Program-made: the position numbers and the translations under genes
Part shown: in pieces, positions 53,742 to 63,234 of the stretch
How positions within the stretch are numbered: the stretch's first letter is position 1
Layout of the letters: the number at the start of each line of letters is the position of its first letter
The notes under the pieces: generated by a model
Seen by the model: only the letters and a program-made list of their open reading frames with translations
Databases searched by the model: none
Told to the model about the DNA's origin: nothing
NCBI RefSeq assembly: GCF_004917075.1
Contig: NZ_SSYB01000001.1
Location: 913,478 to 977,477 of the forward strand
DNA length: 64,000 nt
Direction: 5' to 3'
Origin: Geomonas edaphica
Lineage (GTDB): Bacteria > Desulfobacterota > Desulfuromonadia > Geobacterales > Geobacteraceae

Positions 53742-54512
53742 TCAAGCGGAGAACACGCCGCAGACCTTGTGCTGGCAGCCGACGAAGAGGTCAGGGCCGC
53801 ACAGGTTCTGGCGTTTTAAAAGCCCGTCGGCGGCGGCAAAGGCCAGCGCCGGATCGTTGTTCACCTCGGAGAGATGTGAGAGGAAGACCCCCTGCAGCTC
53901 GGGGTGCAGGAGCTCCTCCAAAAGGTTCGCCCCCTCCGAATTGGAGAGGTGCCCGTGGCGGGAGCGGATGCGCTGCTTTAGATGCCAGGGGTACGGGCCG
54001 TCCTGCAGCATCTGCTCGTCGTGGTTGAACTCGAGAACCAGCGCCCGGCACCCCTTGAGCTTCTCCTGGGTGAGCCGGGTGGCGATCCCTAAATCGGTTG
54101 CGAAACCGATGCACCCCTCGCCGCTTTCGATGCGGAAGCCGACCGGATCGCAGGCGTCATGGGTGATCGGAAAGGGGTCGACCGACACCCCTTTGAAGGC
54201 GAAGGGGGAACCGGCCTCGAACTCGATGAACTCGGCCTTGCCGATGGTGTGGCCAGCCGCCTGCAGCAAAAGGCTCGAGCAGAGCACCGGAATCTTCAGG
54301 CGCCGGGCGAGCGCTCCCACGCCGCGGATGTGGTCGCCGTGCTCGTGCGTCACCATGATGCCGTCCAGGGTGTCGGCGTCGACGCCAATCGAGGCGAGCC
54401 GAATCATCGTCTCCCGGCCGGAGAGGCCGGCATCGATCAGCAAACGGCAGGCATCGGTTTCCAGAAACAGGGAATTCCCCTTGCTGCCACTTGCCAGGAG
54501 GCTGAGCCTCAT
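53742..54512 (-). CDS. WalJ/YycJ-like metallo-beta-lactamase fold hydrolase
   Basis: A protein of about 256 residues with the metal motif THEHGDHIRG (about residues 54-63) and the YycJ-like N-terminus MRLSLLASGSKGNSLFLET, followed by LSHLSEVNND near the C-terminus. Relatives are exonuclease-like hydrolases tied to cell-wall or replication control. The ATG at 54510-54512 follows GGAGGGATGG. Confidence 0.9.
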   Translation of the reverse strand: MRLSLLASGSKGNSLFLETDACRLLIDAGLSGRETMIRLASIGVDADTLDGIMVTHEHGDHIRGVGALARRLKIPVLCSSLLLQAAGHTIGKAEFIEFEAGSPFAFKGVSVDPFPITHDACDPVGFRIESGEGCIGFATDLGIATRLTQEKLKGCRALVLEFNHDEQMLQDGPYPWHLKQRIRSRHGHLSNSEGANLLEELLHPELQGVFLSHLSEVNNDPALAFAAADGLLKRQNLCGPDLFVGCQHKVCGVFSA

Positions 54513-54625
54513 CCATCCCTCCGAGAATTCGCACATCGCCCGCACGGGGCTCATGAACGGCAGAAAAACCTTATTTTTATACAGGAAACAGGTAGCGGAT
54601 TCAAGATGAAGTTGCTGAGTTTTGC

Positions 54626-56695
54626 TTAACGCAGGAGCCTGCTGTAGTCGGTGTTCCCCTCGCCCAGACCGGGCGCCAGTGGGAGCAGAATATGGAAGGT
54701 GGAACCCGGGAAGCGCTCCGGGTTGTAGCCGGTGGACTCGACCCAGATCTCGCCGCCGTGCATGTCGACGATCCCCTTGGCGATGGAGAGGCCAAGCCCC
54801 GCCCCTTTCGCCTTGAAGGCGACCTTGCCGCTTGAGTGCTCCTGGATGTTACCCACCTCGTAGAACTTGTCGAATACGCGCAGCTGGTCCTCGCGGTCGA
54901 TGCCGATACCGGTGTCGGTCACGGTGATCTCCAGGAACAGGTGATGCTCGCGTCCCTCCGCCGACCCCGCGGGTCCGCGCAGTAGGTACTTCGCGGAGCT
55001 GCTCACCGTGATGCGCCCGCCATCCGGGGTGAACTTGATGGCGTTTCCAAGGATGTTCGAGAGTAGCTGCATGAGCCTTAGCGCATCGCCGCGTATTGAA
55101 GGGAGCGACTCGTCGAGGTGCAGCTCCACCTCCTGCTTTCTCATCGAGAAGAAGAAGCGCAGTTCGTTAACCGAGGCCTCGATGAGACGGTTCAGCTGGA
55201 TGTCCTCCACCTTCAACTGCAGCCTCTTCTCGTCGATCATGGAGACGTCGACCATGTCCTTGATGATGTTGTCCAGGCGCGAGGCGGCGTTGGCGATGTT
55301 CACCACCATCTCGAGGACCGTCTTGTCCACCTTGTCGGCGAGATCGGTGGTGATGAGCTCCGAGTACCCCATGATGACGGTGAGCGGCGTCTTCAGCTCG
55401 TGCGAGGCGAGCCCCAGGAAGGAATCCTTCATCCGGTTCAGGCGGGCAAGGTCGGCGGAGCTCTTCTCCAGGTTCAGGATGATTTCCCTCTCGCGCGTCA
55501 CGTCGCGGAAGATGGCCTGAACGAGGGTCTCGGAGCCGCTCTTGATGCTTGAGGCGTGCAGCATGGCGACCATGGCGCCCCCCTCTTTCCTGGAGAGCTG
55601 CATCTCCTCGGCGATGTGCGCCCCCTCGGAGGCCTCGCGGAAGATCCGGTGTACTTTAGGGATATTGCTGATGTTCAAAAGAAGGAGCATCTTGGTGAGC
55701 GGCAGTCCCACGAGTTCCTTTGCCTCGTACCCAAAGAACTCCTCCGCCATCTTGTTCACCATGCGGATCGAGTCGTCCGCCCCGATCACGACGATGGCGT
55801 CGCTTGCATCCTCCATGAGCGACTTGTACAGCTCCTCGGAACGCTCTAGGTCGGTGGAGAGGGTCTCCAGTTTGCGGTAGGAGGCCTGCAACTCCTCGAA
55901 GGTTCGCTCCATGTCCTGGTAGTTCTTCTTAATCTCCGCGTCCCTGTTCTTCAGGAACTGCGACATGATGTTCACGTTTCTGGCGAGCTCGTTGAACTCG
56001 TCGACCTGCACCTCGCCGATATGGGTGTCGAAGGCACCCTCGGAGATCTGCTTCACCCCTTTCAGAAGGACCGAGATCGGCTGGGTGACGTAGCGCCGCA
56101 TGAAGAGCATGATGAGGGTGAAGGAGGTGATCAGGGAGAATGCGAGCAACAGGAGGGTCTTTAGCACCATGCCGCGCATCTTGTCGAAGACAACCTGTTC
56201 GCTGAAACCGACGTGCGCCTGGGCGATCGGCTTGCCGTAAGGGCTCATCACCATGACGGCGTTGTCGTAATAAGAGTTGTGGGTCCCGTCGAACACCATG
56301 GAGACGCGCCGTTTGTAAACCGGCTCGTCACCGGGACGCGACTCTTCCTTTTGCTGCTGCGGCTGCAGCGGCATGGCGTTGAAACGGGGATCGCTGGCGA
56401 AGAGCACGCGCCCACCGAGGTCGGTCACCACGCAGTAGGCGATGTCCGGGTTCCCTTCGATGATCTCGCGGCACTTCTCTGAGACCCCGGTCATGTCCTT
56501 CAGCTCTAGCCCCAGGTTCAACACCTTTTCGATGTTGGACTTGAGCGCCACGGCGAGACCCTTGGAGCGCAGATTGAGCGCGCTCACCTGGTCCTTGCGC
56601 AACGCCATGATATCCATACCTGAACTAATGAAGATAGTAAGGAAGAGGATCAGGAAGGAGAAGAGAAGGATGCGTTTTTCCAGTGTCATTTTCAT
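54626..56695 (-). CDS. Membrane sensor histidine kinase (HAMP-PAS)
   Basis: A protein of about 689 residues: membrane segment 1 (about 7-27), a periplasmic sensor region, membrane segment 2 (about 185-205), HAMP (RRYVTQPISVLLKGVKQIS), coiled coil, PAS, then the kinase core with phospho-acceptor SHELKTPLTV, N-box NAIKFTPDGG, and G-boxes DTGIGIDRED and GAGLGLSIAKG. No response regulator is adjacent, so it is an orphan kinase. The signal is unknown. The start is uncertain because no strong ribosome binding site precedes the ATGs at 56695 or 56689. Confidence 0.9.
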   Translation of the reverse strand: MKMTLEKRILLFSFLILFLTIFISSGMDIMALRKDQVSALNLRSKGLAVALKSNIEKVLNLGLELKDMTGVSEKCREIIEGNPDIAYCVVTDLGGRVLFASDPRFNAMPLQPQQQKEESRPGDEPVYKRRVSMVFDGTHNSYYDNAVMVMSPYGKPIAQAHVGFSEQVVFDKMRGMVLKTLLLLAFSLITSFTLIMLFMRRYVTQPISVLLKGVKQISEGAFDTHIGEVQVDEFNELARNVNIMSQFLKNRDAEIKKNYQDMERTFEELQASYRKLETLSTDLERSEELYKSLMEDASDAIVVIGADDSIRMVNKMAEEFFGYEAKELVGLPLTKMLLLLNISNIPKVHRIFREASEGAHIAEEMQLSRKEGGAMVAMLHASSIKSGSETLVQAIFRDVTREREIILNLEKSSADLARLNRMKDSFLGLASHELKTPLTVIMGYSELITTDLADKVDKTVLEMVVNIANAASRLDNIIKDMVDVSMIDEKRLQLKVEDIQLNRLIEASVNELRFFFSMRKQEVELHLDESLPSIRGDALRLMQLLSNILGNAIKFTPDGGRITVSSSAKYLLRGPAGSAEGREHHLFLEITVTDTGIGIDREDQLRVFDKFYEVGNIQEHSSGKVAFKAKGAGLGLSIAKGIVDMHGGEIWVESTGYNPERFPGSTFHILLPLAPGLGEGNTDYSRLLR

Positions 56696-56904
56696 CAAGT
56701 AAATGTCCAGCAGCCCGCGTGTTGGAAAATGGTGCGCATCATGGTCCACGCCAGCATAATTTATACTTCTGCGAAAAGTCAATTATTATGTGTATTTATT
56801 CACCGATAAAAAACAAATCGCAAGGTCTCGATTAACCGTAAAAACCCTGCCTATACCGGCTCTTCATCGCTATCGACAATCCCGAAATTATCTTGAATAA
56901 AATC

Positions 56905-56933
56905 TTGACGACCACCCCATCGGCTGTTAGTAT
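56905..56933 (+). promoter_or_regulatory. Sigma-70-type promoter of the gap operon
   Basis: TTGACG (56905-56910), a 17-base spacer and TAGTAT (56928-56933), 40 bases before the gap start codon. Confidence 0.75.
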
Positions 56934-56961
56934 GCCCAATTGTGAAGGAATACTTAATTAA

Positions 56962-57969
<1,008 letters not shown>

Positions 57970-57994
57970 CAGGAGCGGAGCTTATGACAAACCG

Positions 57995-58028
57995 CGGGGG
58001 GGGAGCAGTCGCCCCCCCGTTTATTTTT
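57995..58028 (+). terminator. Terminator-like hairpin between gap and pgk
   Basis: C-G7 (57995-58002) pairs with C7-G (58012-58019) and is followed by TTTATTTTT. It has the form of an intrinsic terminator within an operon, and the pgk ribosome binding site starts about ten bases later. Confidence 0.8.
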
Positions 58029-58046
58029 AATGAACCAGGAGGAATC

Positions 58047-59246
58047 ATGTCAATTCGCTACATCGATGAAATCGAAAACCTTGCCGGCAAGAAAGTGTTC
58101 ATGCGCGTCGACTTCAACGTGCCGCTGGACGAGCACCAGAACATCACCGAGGACACGAGGATCCGTGCGGTACTCCCCACGATCAACTACGCGCTGGACA
58201 ACAAGGCGAAGATCGTGCTCGCCTCGCACCTGGGACGCCCTAAGGGGGAGCGCAAGGAGAAGTACTCCATGGCCCCGGCCGCGAAGCGTCTTTCGAGACT
58301 TCTGGGCAAGGAGGTGAAGCTCGCCGTCGACTGCATCGGTGACGAAGTGCGCGCCATGATCGACGCCATGCAGCCCGGCGACGTGGTCATGCTGGAGAAC
58401 GTCCGCTTCTACAACGGCGAGGAGAAAAACGACGCCGACTTCGCCAAGGCCCTTGTCAACGGTTGCGAGGTGTACGTGAACGACGCCTTCGCGGTGTCGC
58501 ACCGCGCCCACGCCTCCGTCGAGGCGATCACCGACTTCTTCCCGGTTGTCGCTGCGGGCTTTTTGATGAAGAACGAGATGAACTATTTCGAGAAGGCTAT
58601 GAAGAACCCGATCCGCCCGCTGGTCGCCATCCTGGGCGGCGCCAAGGTTTCCGGCAAGATCGAGGTGCTCGAGAACCTGTGCGACAAGGTGGACAAGATC
58701 ATCATCGGCGGCGGCATGGCCTTCACCTTCCTGAAGGGGATGGGTTACAACGTAGGGAAGTCGCTGGTCGAGGACAACCTGATCGAGACCGCCATGAAGA
58801 CCTACGAGAAGGCGCGTCAGAAGGGGGTCAAGTTCTACCTCCCGGTCGACTGCGTCGTGGCGGACCAGTTCAACCCCGCCGCCGAGACCAAGGTCACCCC
58901 GATCCAGGAGATCCCCGAGGGATGGATGGCGCTCGACGTCGGCCCCGCAACGGTCACCCTCTTCGCCGAGGCGCTGCAGAACGCGAAGACCATCGTCTGG
59001 AACGGCCCGATGGGGGTGTTCGAGATGGACGCATTCTCCCGCGGCACCTTCGCCATGGTCTCGGCCGTGGCCAACTCCTACGCGCTCACCATCGTGGGTG
59101 GCGGCGACACCGACGTTGCGGTGCACCGCGCAGGCGAGTACGCGAAGATCAGCTACATCTCCACCGGCGGCGGCGCCTTCCTCGAGCTCCTGGAAGGTAA
59201 GAAGCTCCCCGGCATCAAGGTGCTCGAGGACAAGGGGCATAAGTAA
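58047..59246 (+). CDS. pgk: Phosphoglycerate kinase
   Basis: A 399-residue PGK. Motifs are [10 protein letters not shown] near the N-terminus, [10 protein letters not shown], and the nucleotide-binding loop GGGDTDVAV. The ATG at 58047 follows AGGAGG; the longer in-frame start at 57984 would run through the terminator hairpin and was rejected. It is the second gene of the glycolytic run. Confidence 0.97.
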   Translation: MSIRYIDEIENLAGKKVFMRVDFNVPLDEHQNITEDTRIRAVLPTINYALDNKAKIVLASHLGRPKGERKEKYSMAPAAKRLSRLLGKEVKLAVDCIGDEVRAMIDAMQPGDVVMLENVRFYNGEEKNDADFAKALVNGCEVYVNDAFAVSHRAHASVEAITDFFPVVAAGFLMKNEMNYFEKAMKNPIRPLVAILGGAKVSGKIEVLENLCDKVDKIIIGGGMAFTFLKGMGYNVGKSLVEDNLIETAMKTYEKARQKGVKFYLPVDCVVADQFNPAAETKVTPIQEIPEGWMALDVGPATVTLFAEALQNAKTIVWNGPMGVFEMDAFSRGTFAMVSAVANSYALTIVGGGDTDVAVHRAGEYAKISYISTGGGAFLELLEGKKLPGIKVLEDKGHK

Positions 59247-59351
59247 AGAGACGAGGGAGGGGCGAGGGTTGCGGCTGACAAGTCAAAGCCCTCGACCTCG
59301 ACCTTTTTCTAACCCTAATTTTATTCTGATCTGTCATTGAGGAGGGATTAG

Positions 59352-60107
59352 ATGCGCAAGCCGGTCATAGCAGGCAACTGGAAACTGTACAAAACGAAGG
59401 ACGAGGCACTCGCCCTGATCGAGGAGCTAGCGCCGCTGGTTACCGGCGTTGATAACGTCGAGATCGTGGTGGCGCCGGTATTCACCGTGCTCCCTGCCCT
59501 CCCCGCCGCTCTTGCCGGCACCGGCATCAGCCTCGCAGCCCAGGACGTCTTCTGGGAAGAGGAAGGGGCCTACACCGGCGAGGTATCCCCGCGTATGCTG
59601 CTCGACGCCGGTGCAAGCCACGTCATCATCGGCCACTCCGAGCGCAGGCAGTACTTCGGCGAAACCGACACCACGGTGAACAAGAAGATCAAGGCCGCGC
59701 TCAAAGGGGCCCTGGTGCCGATCTTCTGCATCGGCGAAACCCTCGAGGAGCGCGAGGCTGGCAACACCTTCAAGGTGCTGGAGCGCCAGGTGAAGGGTGG
59801 CCTCGAAGGGCTCACGGAAACCCAGTTCGCAGCGGTCATCGTCGCCTACGAACCGGTCTGGGCCATCGGCACCGGCAAGGTAGCCACCGATGACCAGGCG
59901 CAGGAGGCGCACGCCTTTATCCGCGGTGTAGTCGCGCAACTGCTCGGGAAAAACGCAGCCGACAAGGTGCGCATCCTCTACGGCGGTTCGGTGAAGCCCG
60001 AGAACGTCAAGGGGCTCATGAGTCGCCCGGACATCGACGGTGCCCTCGTGGGAGGTGCGAGCCTCAAGGGGGCATCCTTCGCCTCGATCGTCCGGTTTGG
60101 TGAATAG
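59352..60107 (+). CDS. tpiA: Triosephosphate isomerase
   Basis: A 251-residue TIM barrel. The N-terminal Lys is in GNWKLYK, the catalytic His in GHSERRQ and the catalytic Glu in [12 protein letters not shown]; the phosphate loop is YGGSVKP. The ATG follows GAGGAGGG. It lies 105 bp after pgk; that gap has a weak, imperfect hairpin before CCTTTTT. Confidence 0.97.
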   Translation: MRKPVIAGNWKLYKTKDEALALIEELAPLVTGVDNVEIVVAPVFTVLPALPAALAGTGISLAAQDVFWEEEGAYTGEVSPRMLLDAGASHVIIGHSERRQYFGETDTTVNKKIKAALKGALVPIFCIGETLEEREAGNTFKVLERQVKGGLEGLTETQFAAVIVAYEPVWAIGTGKVATDDQAQEAHAFIRGVVAQLLGKNAADKVRILYGGSVKPENVKGLMSRPDIDGALVGGASLKGASFASIVRFGE

Positions 60108-60205
60108 TGCTTGGTATTTTTGAACAAGTATGTTAGATAGACTCTTTGTATGTTAAGAAGACTTTTTGGCAGTCTCTTTGAACACTCTCGGAGGTTAGTT
60201 TTTTA

Positions 60206-60619
60206 ATGACTATTCTACTGGTAACACTGCATGTCATGGTCTGTTTCGCGCTTATCGTGGTCGTTTTGCTGCAGTCCGGCAAAGGGGCCGAGATGGGGGC
60301 ATCGTTTGGCGCCAGCGGCAGCCAGTCCGTGTTCGGCGCAGGCGGTGGCAACACCTTCATGAGCCAGCTGACCACTTACGCCGCGGTAATCTTCATGCTG
60401 ACCTCCCTCTCCCTCGCCTTCATCTCCGGCAAAGGCGGCGGTTCGTCCATCATGTCCAAGGCTCCCAAAGCCAAACCGGCCCCCATGGGCGGCATGCCGC
60501 TGCAGCAGCCGATGAAACCGGGTGCACCCGCTACCGCACCGGCAGCACCTGGCGCGCCTGCAGCTCCCGCACCGGCAGCACCCGCGGCACCCGCGGCTCC
60601 CGCAGCACCGGCAAAGTAA
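60206..60619 (+). CDS. secG: SecG preprotein translocase subunit
   Basis: A 137-residue SecG with two membrane segments (about 5-23 and 56-74). The cytoplasmic loop has the family segment LLQSGKGAEMGASFGASGSQSVFG. The C-terminus is an Ala/Pro-rich tail of about 40 residues. SecG sits in the SecYEG channel. The spacing from GAGG to the ATG is long (about 11 bases). The position after tpiA is usual in many bacteria. Confidence 0.95.
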   Translation: MTILLVTLHVMVCFALIVVVLLQSGKGAEMGASFGASGSQSVFGAGGGNTFMSQLTTYAAVIFMLTSLSLAFISGKGGGSSIMSKAPKAKPAPMGGMPLQQPMKPGAPATAPAAPGAPAAPAPAAPAAPAAPAAPAK

Positions 60620-60637
60620 TTAATTAGAGATTTGCTG

Positions 60638-60666
60638 TTGACATCTCTAACGAGTAATGTTAAAAG
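60638..60666 (+). promoter_or_regulatory. Possible promoter of the first tRNA-Leu(GAG)
   Basis: TTGACA (60638-60643), 17 bases, then TAAAAG (60661-60666). The -10 box is weak. Confidence 0.45.
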
Positions 60667-60679
60667 TCTGGTTCTTCCT

Positions 60680-60766
60680 GCCGAAGTGGTGGAATTGGTA
60701 GACACACCATCTTGAGGGGGTGGCGGGCGATAGCCTGTACGAGTTCGAGTCTCGTCTTCGGCACCA
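60680..60766 (+). tRNA. tRNA-Leu(GAG), copy 1
   Basis: 87 bases including an encoded CCA. The acceptor GCCGAAG pairs with CTTCGGC; the anticodon loop TTGAGGG gives anticodon GAG; the long variable arm is typical of Leu. It is identical to the copy at 61689-61775. Confidence 0.96.
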
Positions 60767-60778
60767 GAAAAGATCAAA

Positions 60779-60808
60779 GGGTTACGGTACACACCGTAGC
60801 CCTTTTTT
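60779..60808 (+). terminator. Terminator after tRNA-Leu(GAG) copy 1
   Basis: A 10-bp stem with one G-T pair (60779-60788 with 60793-60802), a 4-base loop, then six T. Confidence 0.92.
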
Positions 60809-60825
60809 CATTCCCGCCTGGATTA

Positions 60826-61037
60826 CCCAGTCCCAGTCCCAGTCCCAGTCCCAGTCCCAGTCCCAGTCCCAGTCCCAGTCCCAGTCCCAGTCCCAGTCCC
60901 AGTCCCAGTCCCAGTCCAAGTCCCCAGTCCCAGTCCCAGTCCCCAGTCCAAGTTCCCAGTCCAAGTTCCCAGTCCAAGTTCCCAGTCCAAGTTCCCAGTC
61001 CAAGTTCCCAGTCCAAGTTCCCAGTCCAAGTTCCCAC
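60826..61037. repeat. CCCAGT hexamer microsatellite and 13-bp tandem repeats
   Basis: Fifteen perfect CCCAGT units run from 60826 to 60915. After a mixed stretch, six full 13-bp units (TCCAAGTTCCCAG) and a partial one follow to 61037. The reading frames across it give only Gly-Leu, Asp-Trp or Ser-Gln dipeptide repeats and are not genes. Together with the following family A copy it fills the gap up to the 98-residue gene; nothing else is seen in about 61100-61290. Confidence 0.95.
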
Positions 61038-61061
61038 GAAGCGCTGAAGACGCCCTAAAGT

Positions 61062-61099
61062 CTCCCCCTTTGCGAAGGGGGGACAGGGGGATTTGCTTT
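61062..61099. repeat. Family A palindromic repeat
   Basis: CCCCCTTTGCGAAGGGGGG followed by ACAGGGGGATTTGC. It directly follows the microsatellite. Confidence 0.9.
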
Positions 61100-61299
61100 T
61101 CCCAATCCTCCCCAGCCACTTCCCAGATCATACCCCCCTCCCCTCTGGCACCTCTCACCACAACCGGAGTAAGATAATAGGCAAACAAAGGAAAGGTGGG
61201 CCAAGTTCAAGACCATCAACCGCCTGTCCCCGTAGCTTGGCGAATGGAGAACCTGCCCCCCCCGCGACCTTGGCGAAGGAGGGGAAAAAGGAGGTCCAT

Positions 61300-61596
61300 A
61301 TGAAAAGGCACATCCACAGCAGATCCAACGCAGCCGAAGAACTCGACCGACAGCACCAGGGTGCGGTGGGAGGTCAGTTCCTCACCCGGGCCGGTAGAAA
61401 CGAAAAAACCGGCCAGGGCACGATAAGCAGCCGCTTCGAAAGCTTGGACTTCACGCCGGGACGCGACCCTGCGGAAGGAGCCGACATCCCGCTGACGTCG
61501 CCGCTGCACGAACGATGGGCACAGGGAACGCCACAGCGTGACCCGACGGAAGGACCGGTTATCCCTACCGACTCGCCGCGTCGCAGCGCGAAGTAA
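61300..61596 (+). CDS. 98-residue orphan protein
   Basis: A hydrophilic protein of 98 residues, rich in Arg, Pro and Gly. It contains an internal repeat: TP-x-RDP-x-EG-x-x-IP-x-x-SP at residues 52-68 and again at 77-93. The ATG at 61300 is preceded by AAAAAGGAGG with ideal spacing, which is the main reason to accept it. There is no signal peptide and no membrane segment. It lies between two identical tRNA-Leu genes. Function is unknown. Confidence 0.65.
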   Translation: MKRHIHSRSNAAEELDRQHQGAVGGQFLTRAGRNEKTGQGTISSRFESLDFTPGRDPAEGADIPLTSPLHERWAQGTPQRDPTEGPVIPTDSPRRSAK

Positions 61597-61645
61597 ATGA
61601 AGCAGTACGGGATCAGAACAAAATGCACCACCCGGGTTTATTTTG

Positions 61646-61674
61646 TTGACTTCGCGCTCAGCTAATGATAGTTA
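61646..61674 (+). promoter_or_regulatory. Possible promoter of the second tRNA-Leu(GAG)
   Basis: TTGACT (61646-61651), 17 bases, then TAGTTA (61669-61674). The -10 box is weak. Confidence 0.4.
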
Positions 61675-61688
61675 TGTGGTTCTTCAAC

Positions 61689-61775
61689 GCCGAAGTGGTG
61701 GAATTGGTAGACACACCATCTTGAGGGGGTGGCGGGCGATAGCCTGTACGAGTTCGAGTCTCGTCTTCGGCACCA
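61689..61775 (+). tRNA. tRNA-Leu(GAG), copy 2
   Basis: Identical over all 87 bases to the copy 1009 bp upstream, including the encoded CCA. A short stretch before it (TGGTTCTTC) is also shared. Confidence 0.96.
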
Positions 61776-61785
61776 CACAAACGCA

Positions 61786-61815
61786 ACGCCCCAGCTTTAC
61801 AGCTGGGGCGTTTTT
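61786..61815 (+). terminator. Terminator after tRNA-Leu(GAG) copy 2
   Basis: An 11-bp perfect stem (61786-61796 with 61801-61811), a 4-base loop and a T-rich tail. It is unlike the terminator of copy 1, so the duplication did not extend this far. Confidence 0.93.
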
Positions 61816-62079
61816 GTTTTTATCCATCCCTACTCTGTGATTTACAGTCACAGCCCCCCATCACCCTGTCTTTCAGCAAATCAAGAAGCAATGCTTCGTC
61901 TCAGAATCACTCCATGCCATCTCGAAGTCCAACATTACACATCACTCATCCAATCGACACTCCCCGCTCCCCTGTCCTGACAGCAAAAATCAGTAAAGTA
62001 GTCCGGTTGACAACCAATCAACACCCCATATAATGTTTACACCAACAATTTAATGATATCCAAAGACACGGAGGGTTAT

Positions 62080-62568
62080 ATGAAAGACATGCAGGACGCA
62101 CTCAAGCAGGCCATCCAGACCGAGAAGAACGCGATGAACTTCTACCAGATCGGCGCACAGCAGATGAAGGACAAAGAAGCGAAGCGGCTTTTCGAACAAC
62201 TGGCCAGGGAGGAGAAGGAACATGCCGCCCAGTTCTTCAAGGCCTACAAGGGGAGCGAGCTCGGCTCGTTTGAAGAGTTCATCACCGCCCCTCCCCAGAA
62301 CGAGGCACTCTGGGTCAACTCCATCCAGAAGGTGATCGGCCCCGACTTCACCGAGCAGAAGGCCCTTGAGTACGCCATGGAGAAAGAGACCCAGTTGGAA
62401 AAGGCCCTTCGTGAGACTGCAGCGAAGATCACCGATTCCTCCATCAAGGAGATCTTCCTCTGGAACGCCAACGAGACGCACAACCACTTCCTCACCATCG
62501 AGGCCGAGTACGCGCGCATCATGGCCATGGTGGACGAGTCTGACATGGACACCTACGTCAGGGAGTAG
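62080..62568 (+). CDS. Ferritin-like (rubrerythrin-type) diiron protein
   Basis: A four-helix protein of about 162 residues with two E-x-x-H-type motifs (EEKEHA near residue 46 and ETHNHF near residue 138) and EKNAMNFY in helix 1. Unlike the rubrerythrin at 31027-31563 it has no rubredoxin domain. It is probably a diiron oxidase or iron-handling protein. The ATG at 62080 follows GGAGG; the in-frame ATG at 62053 has no site. It stands alone with its own terminator. Confidence 0.87.
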   Translation: MKDMQDALKQAIQTEKNAMNFYQIGAQQMKDKEAKRLFEQLAREEKEHAAQFFKAYKGSELGSFEEFITAPPQNEALWVNSIQKVIGPDFTEQKALEYAMEKETQLEKALRETAAKITDSSIKEIFLWNANETHNHFLTIEAEYARIMAMVDESDMDTYVRE

Positions 62569-62598
62569 CGTCATTACCCGGTCACAAAAGCGACACCC

Positions 62599-62622
62599 AG
62601 GGGGCCATCGAGCCCCCTTTTT
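62599..62622 (+). terminator. Terminator of the ferritin-like gene
   Basis: AGGGGGC (62599-62605) pairs with GCCCCCT (62612-62618), followed by TTTT. Confidence 0.9.
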
Positions 62623-62691
62623 AGCATCCGGAGATTTTTCGATCAGTTAACCCGCATGGCCGAAAAAGATAATCATTCAGGCATTTTTTTC

Positions 62692-62720
62692 TTGCACGGG
62701 AAGGCGTCCGATGCTATAAG
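62692..62720 (+). promoter_or_regulatory. Promoter of tRNA-Leu(CAG)
   Basis: TTGCAC (62692-62697), a 17-base spacer and TATAAG (62715-62720), 14 bases before the tRNA. Confidence 0.75.
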
Positions 62721-62734
62721 TAGGTCTCTCGCAA

Positions 62735-62821
62735 GCCGGAGTGGCGGAATTGGTAGACGCGCTAGATTCAGGTTCTAGTACTCGAAAGGGTGTGCTGGTT
62801 CGATTCCAGTCTTCGGCACCA
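62735..62821 (+). tRNA. tRNA-Leu(CAG)
   Basis: 87 bases with encoded CCA. The anticodon stem CTAGA/TCTAG encloses TTCAGGT, giving anticodon CAG. The long variable arm is typical of Leu. Confidence 0.96.
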
Positions 62822-62830
62822 AAAGATCAA

Positions 62831-62860
62831 GAGGTTAGGCAACGGCCTAACCTCTTTTTT
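62831..62860 (+). terminator. Terminator after tRNA-Leu(CAG)
   Basis: A 10-bp perfect stem (62831-62840 with 62845-62854), loop AACG, then six T. Confidence 0.94.
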
Positions 62861-62889
62861 CTTCCTTTACAGGGCGAGCACAATCAGAT

Positions 62890-62965
<76 letters not shown>

Positions 62966-62973
62966 TCAATAAG

Positions 62974-63007
62974 AAGGGCCAGGTATTATGCCTGGCCCTT
63001 TTCTTTT
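62974..63007 (+). terminator. Terminator after tRNA-Ala(GGC)
   Basis: A 10-bp perfect stem (62974-62983 with 62991-63000), a 7-base loop and TTCTTTT. Confidence 0.92.
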
Positions 63008-63234
63008 GATAACGCTGCCGCAGAGCCCCCCTTTGCCAAGATTTTAAATTCGAACCATCCCCCCTCTCTCATCCACAGATCAGCAGCTCCCCCGATGTGA
63101 CATTTCGTCCCACTCCCGACATTATCTACTACCGCCCTATTTCTTCAGAGAATGCTGATAAAATCCACGTAACTACTCTGCCCCCCCCTCAACTGCTTGA
63201 AAGTGCCATTAAAGCCTGAATGGAGGGAAACACA

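Noticed and set aside
60720-61188. Gly-Leu, Asp-Trp and Ser-Gln dipeptide-repeat proteins
   Set aside because: These frames simply translate the CCCAGT microsatellite; there is no ribosome binding site and they overlap a tRNA and its terminator.
60680-61775. Integrated genetic element with attL/attR in tRNA-Leu
   Set aside because: Both tRNA copies are complete and the 1-kb interval has no integrase or recombinase. A plain duplication explains it equally well.
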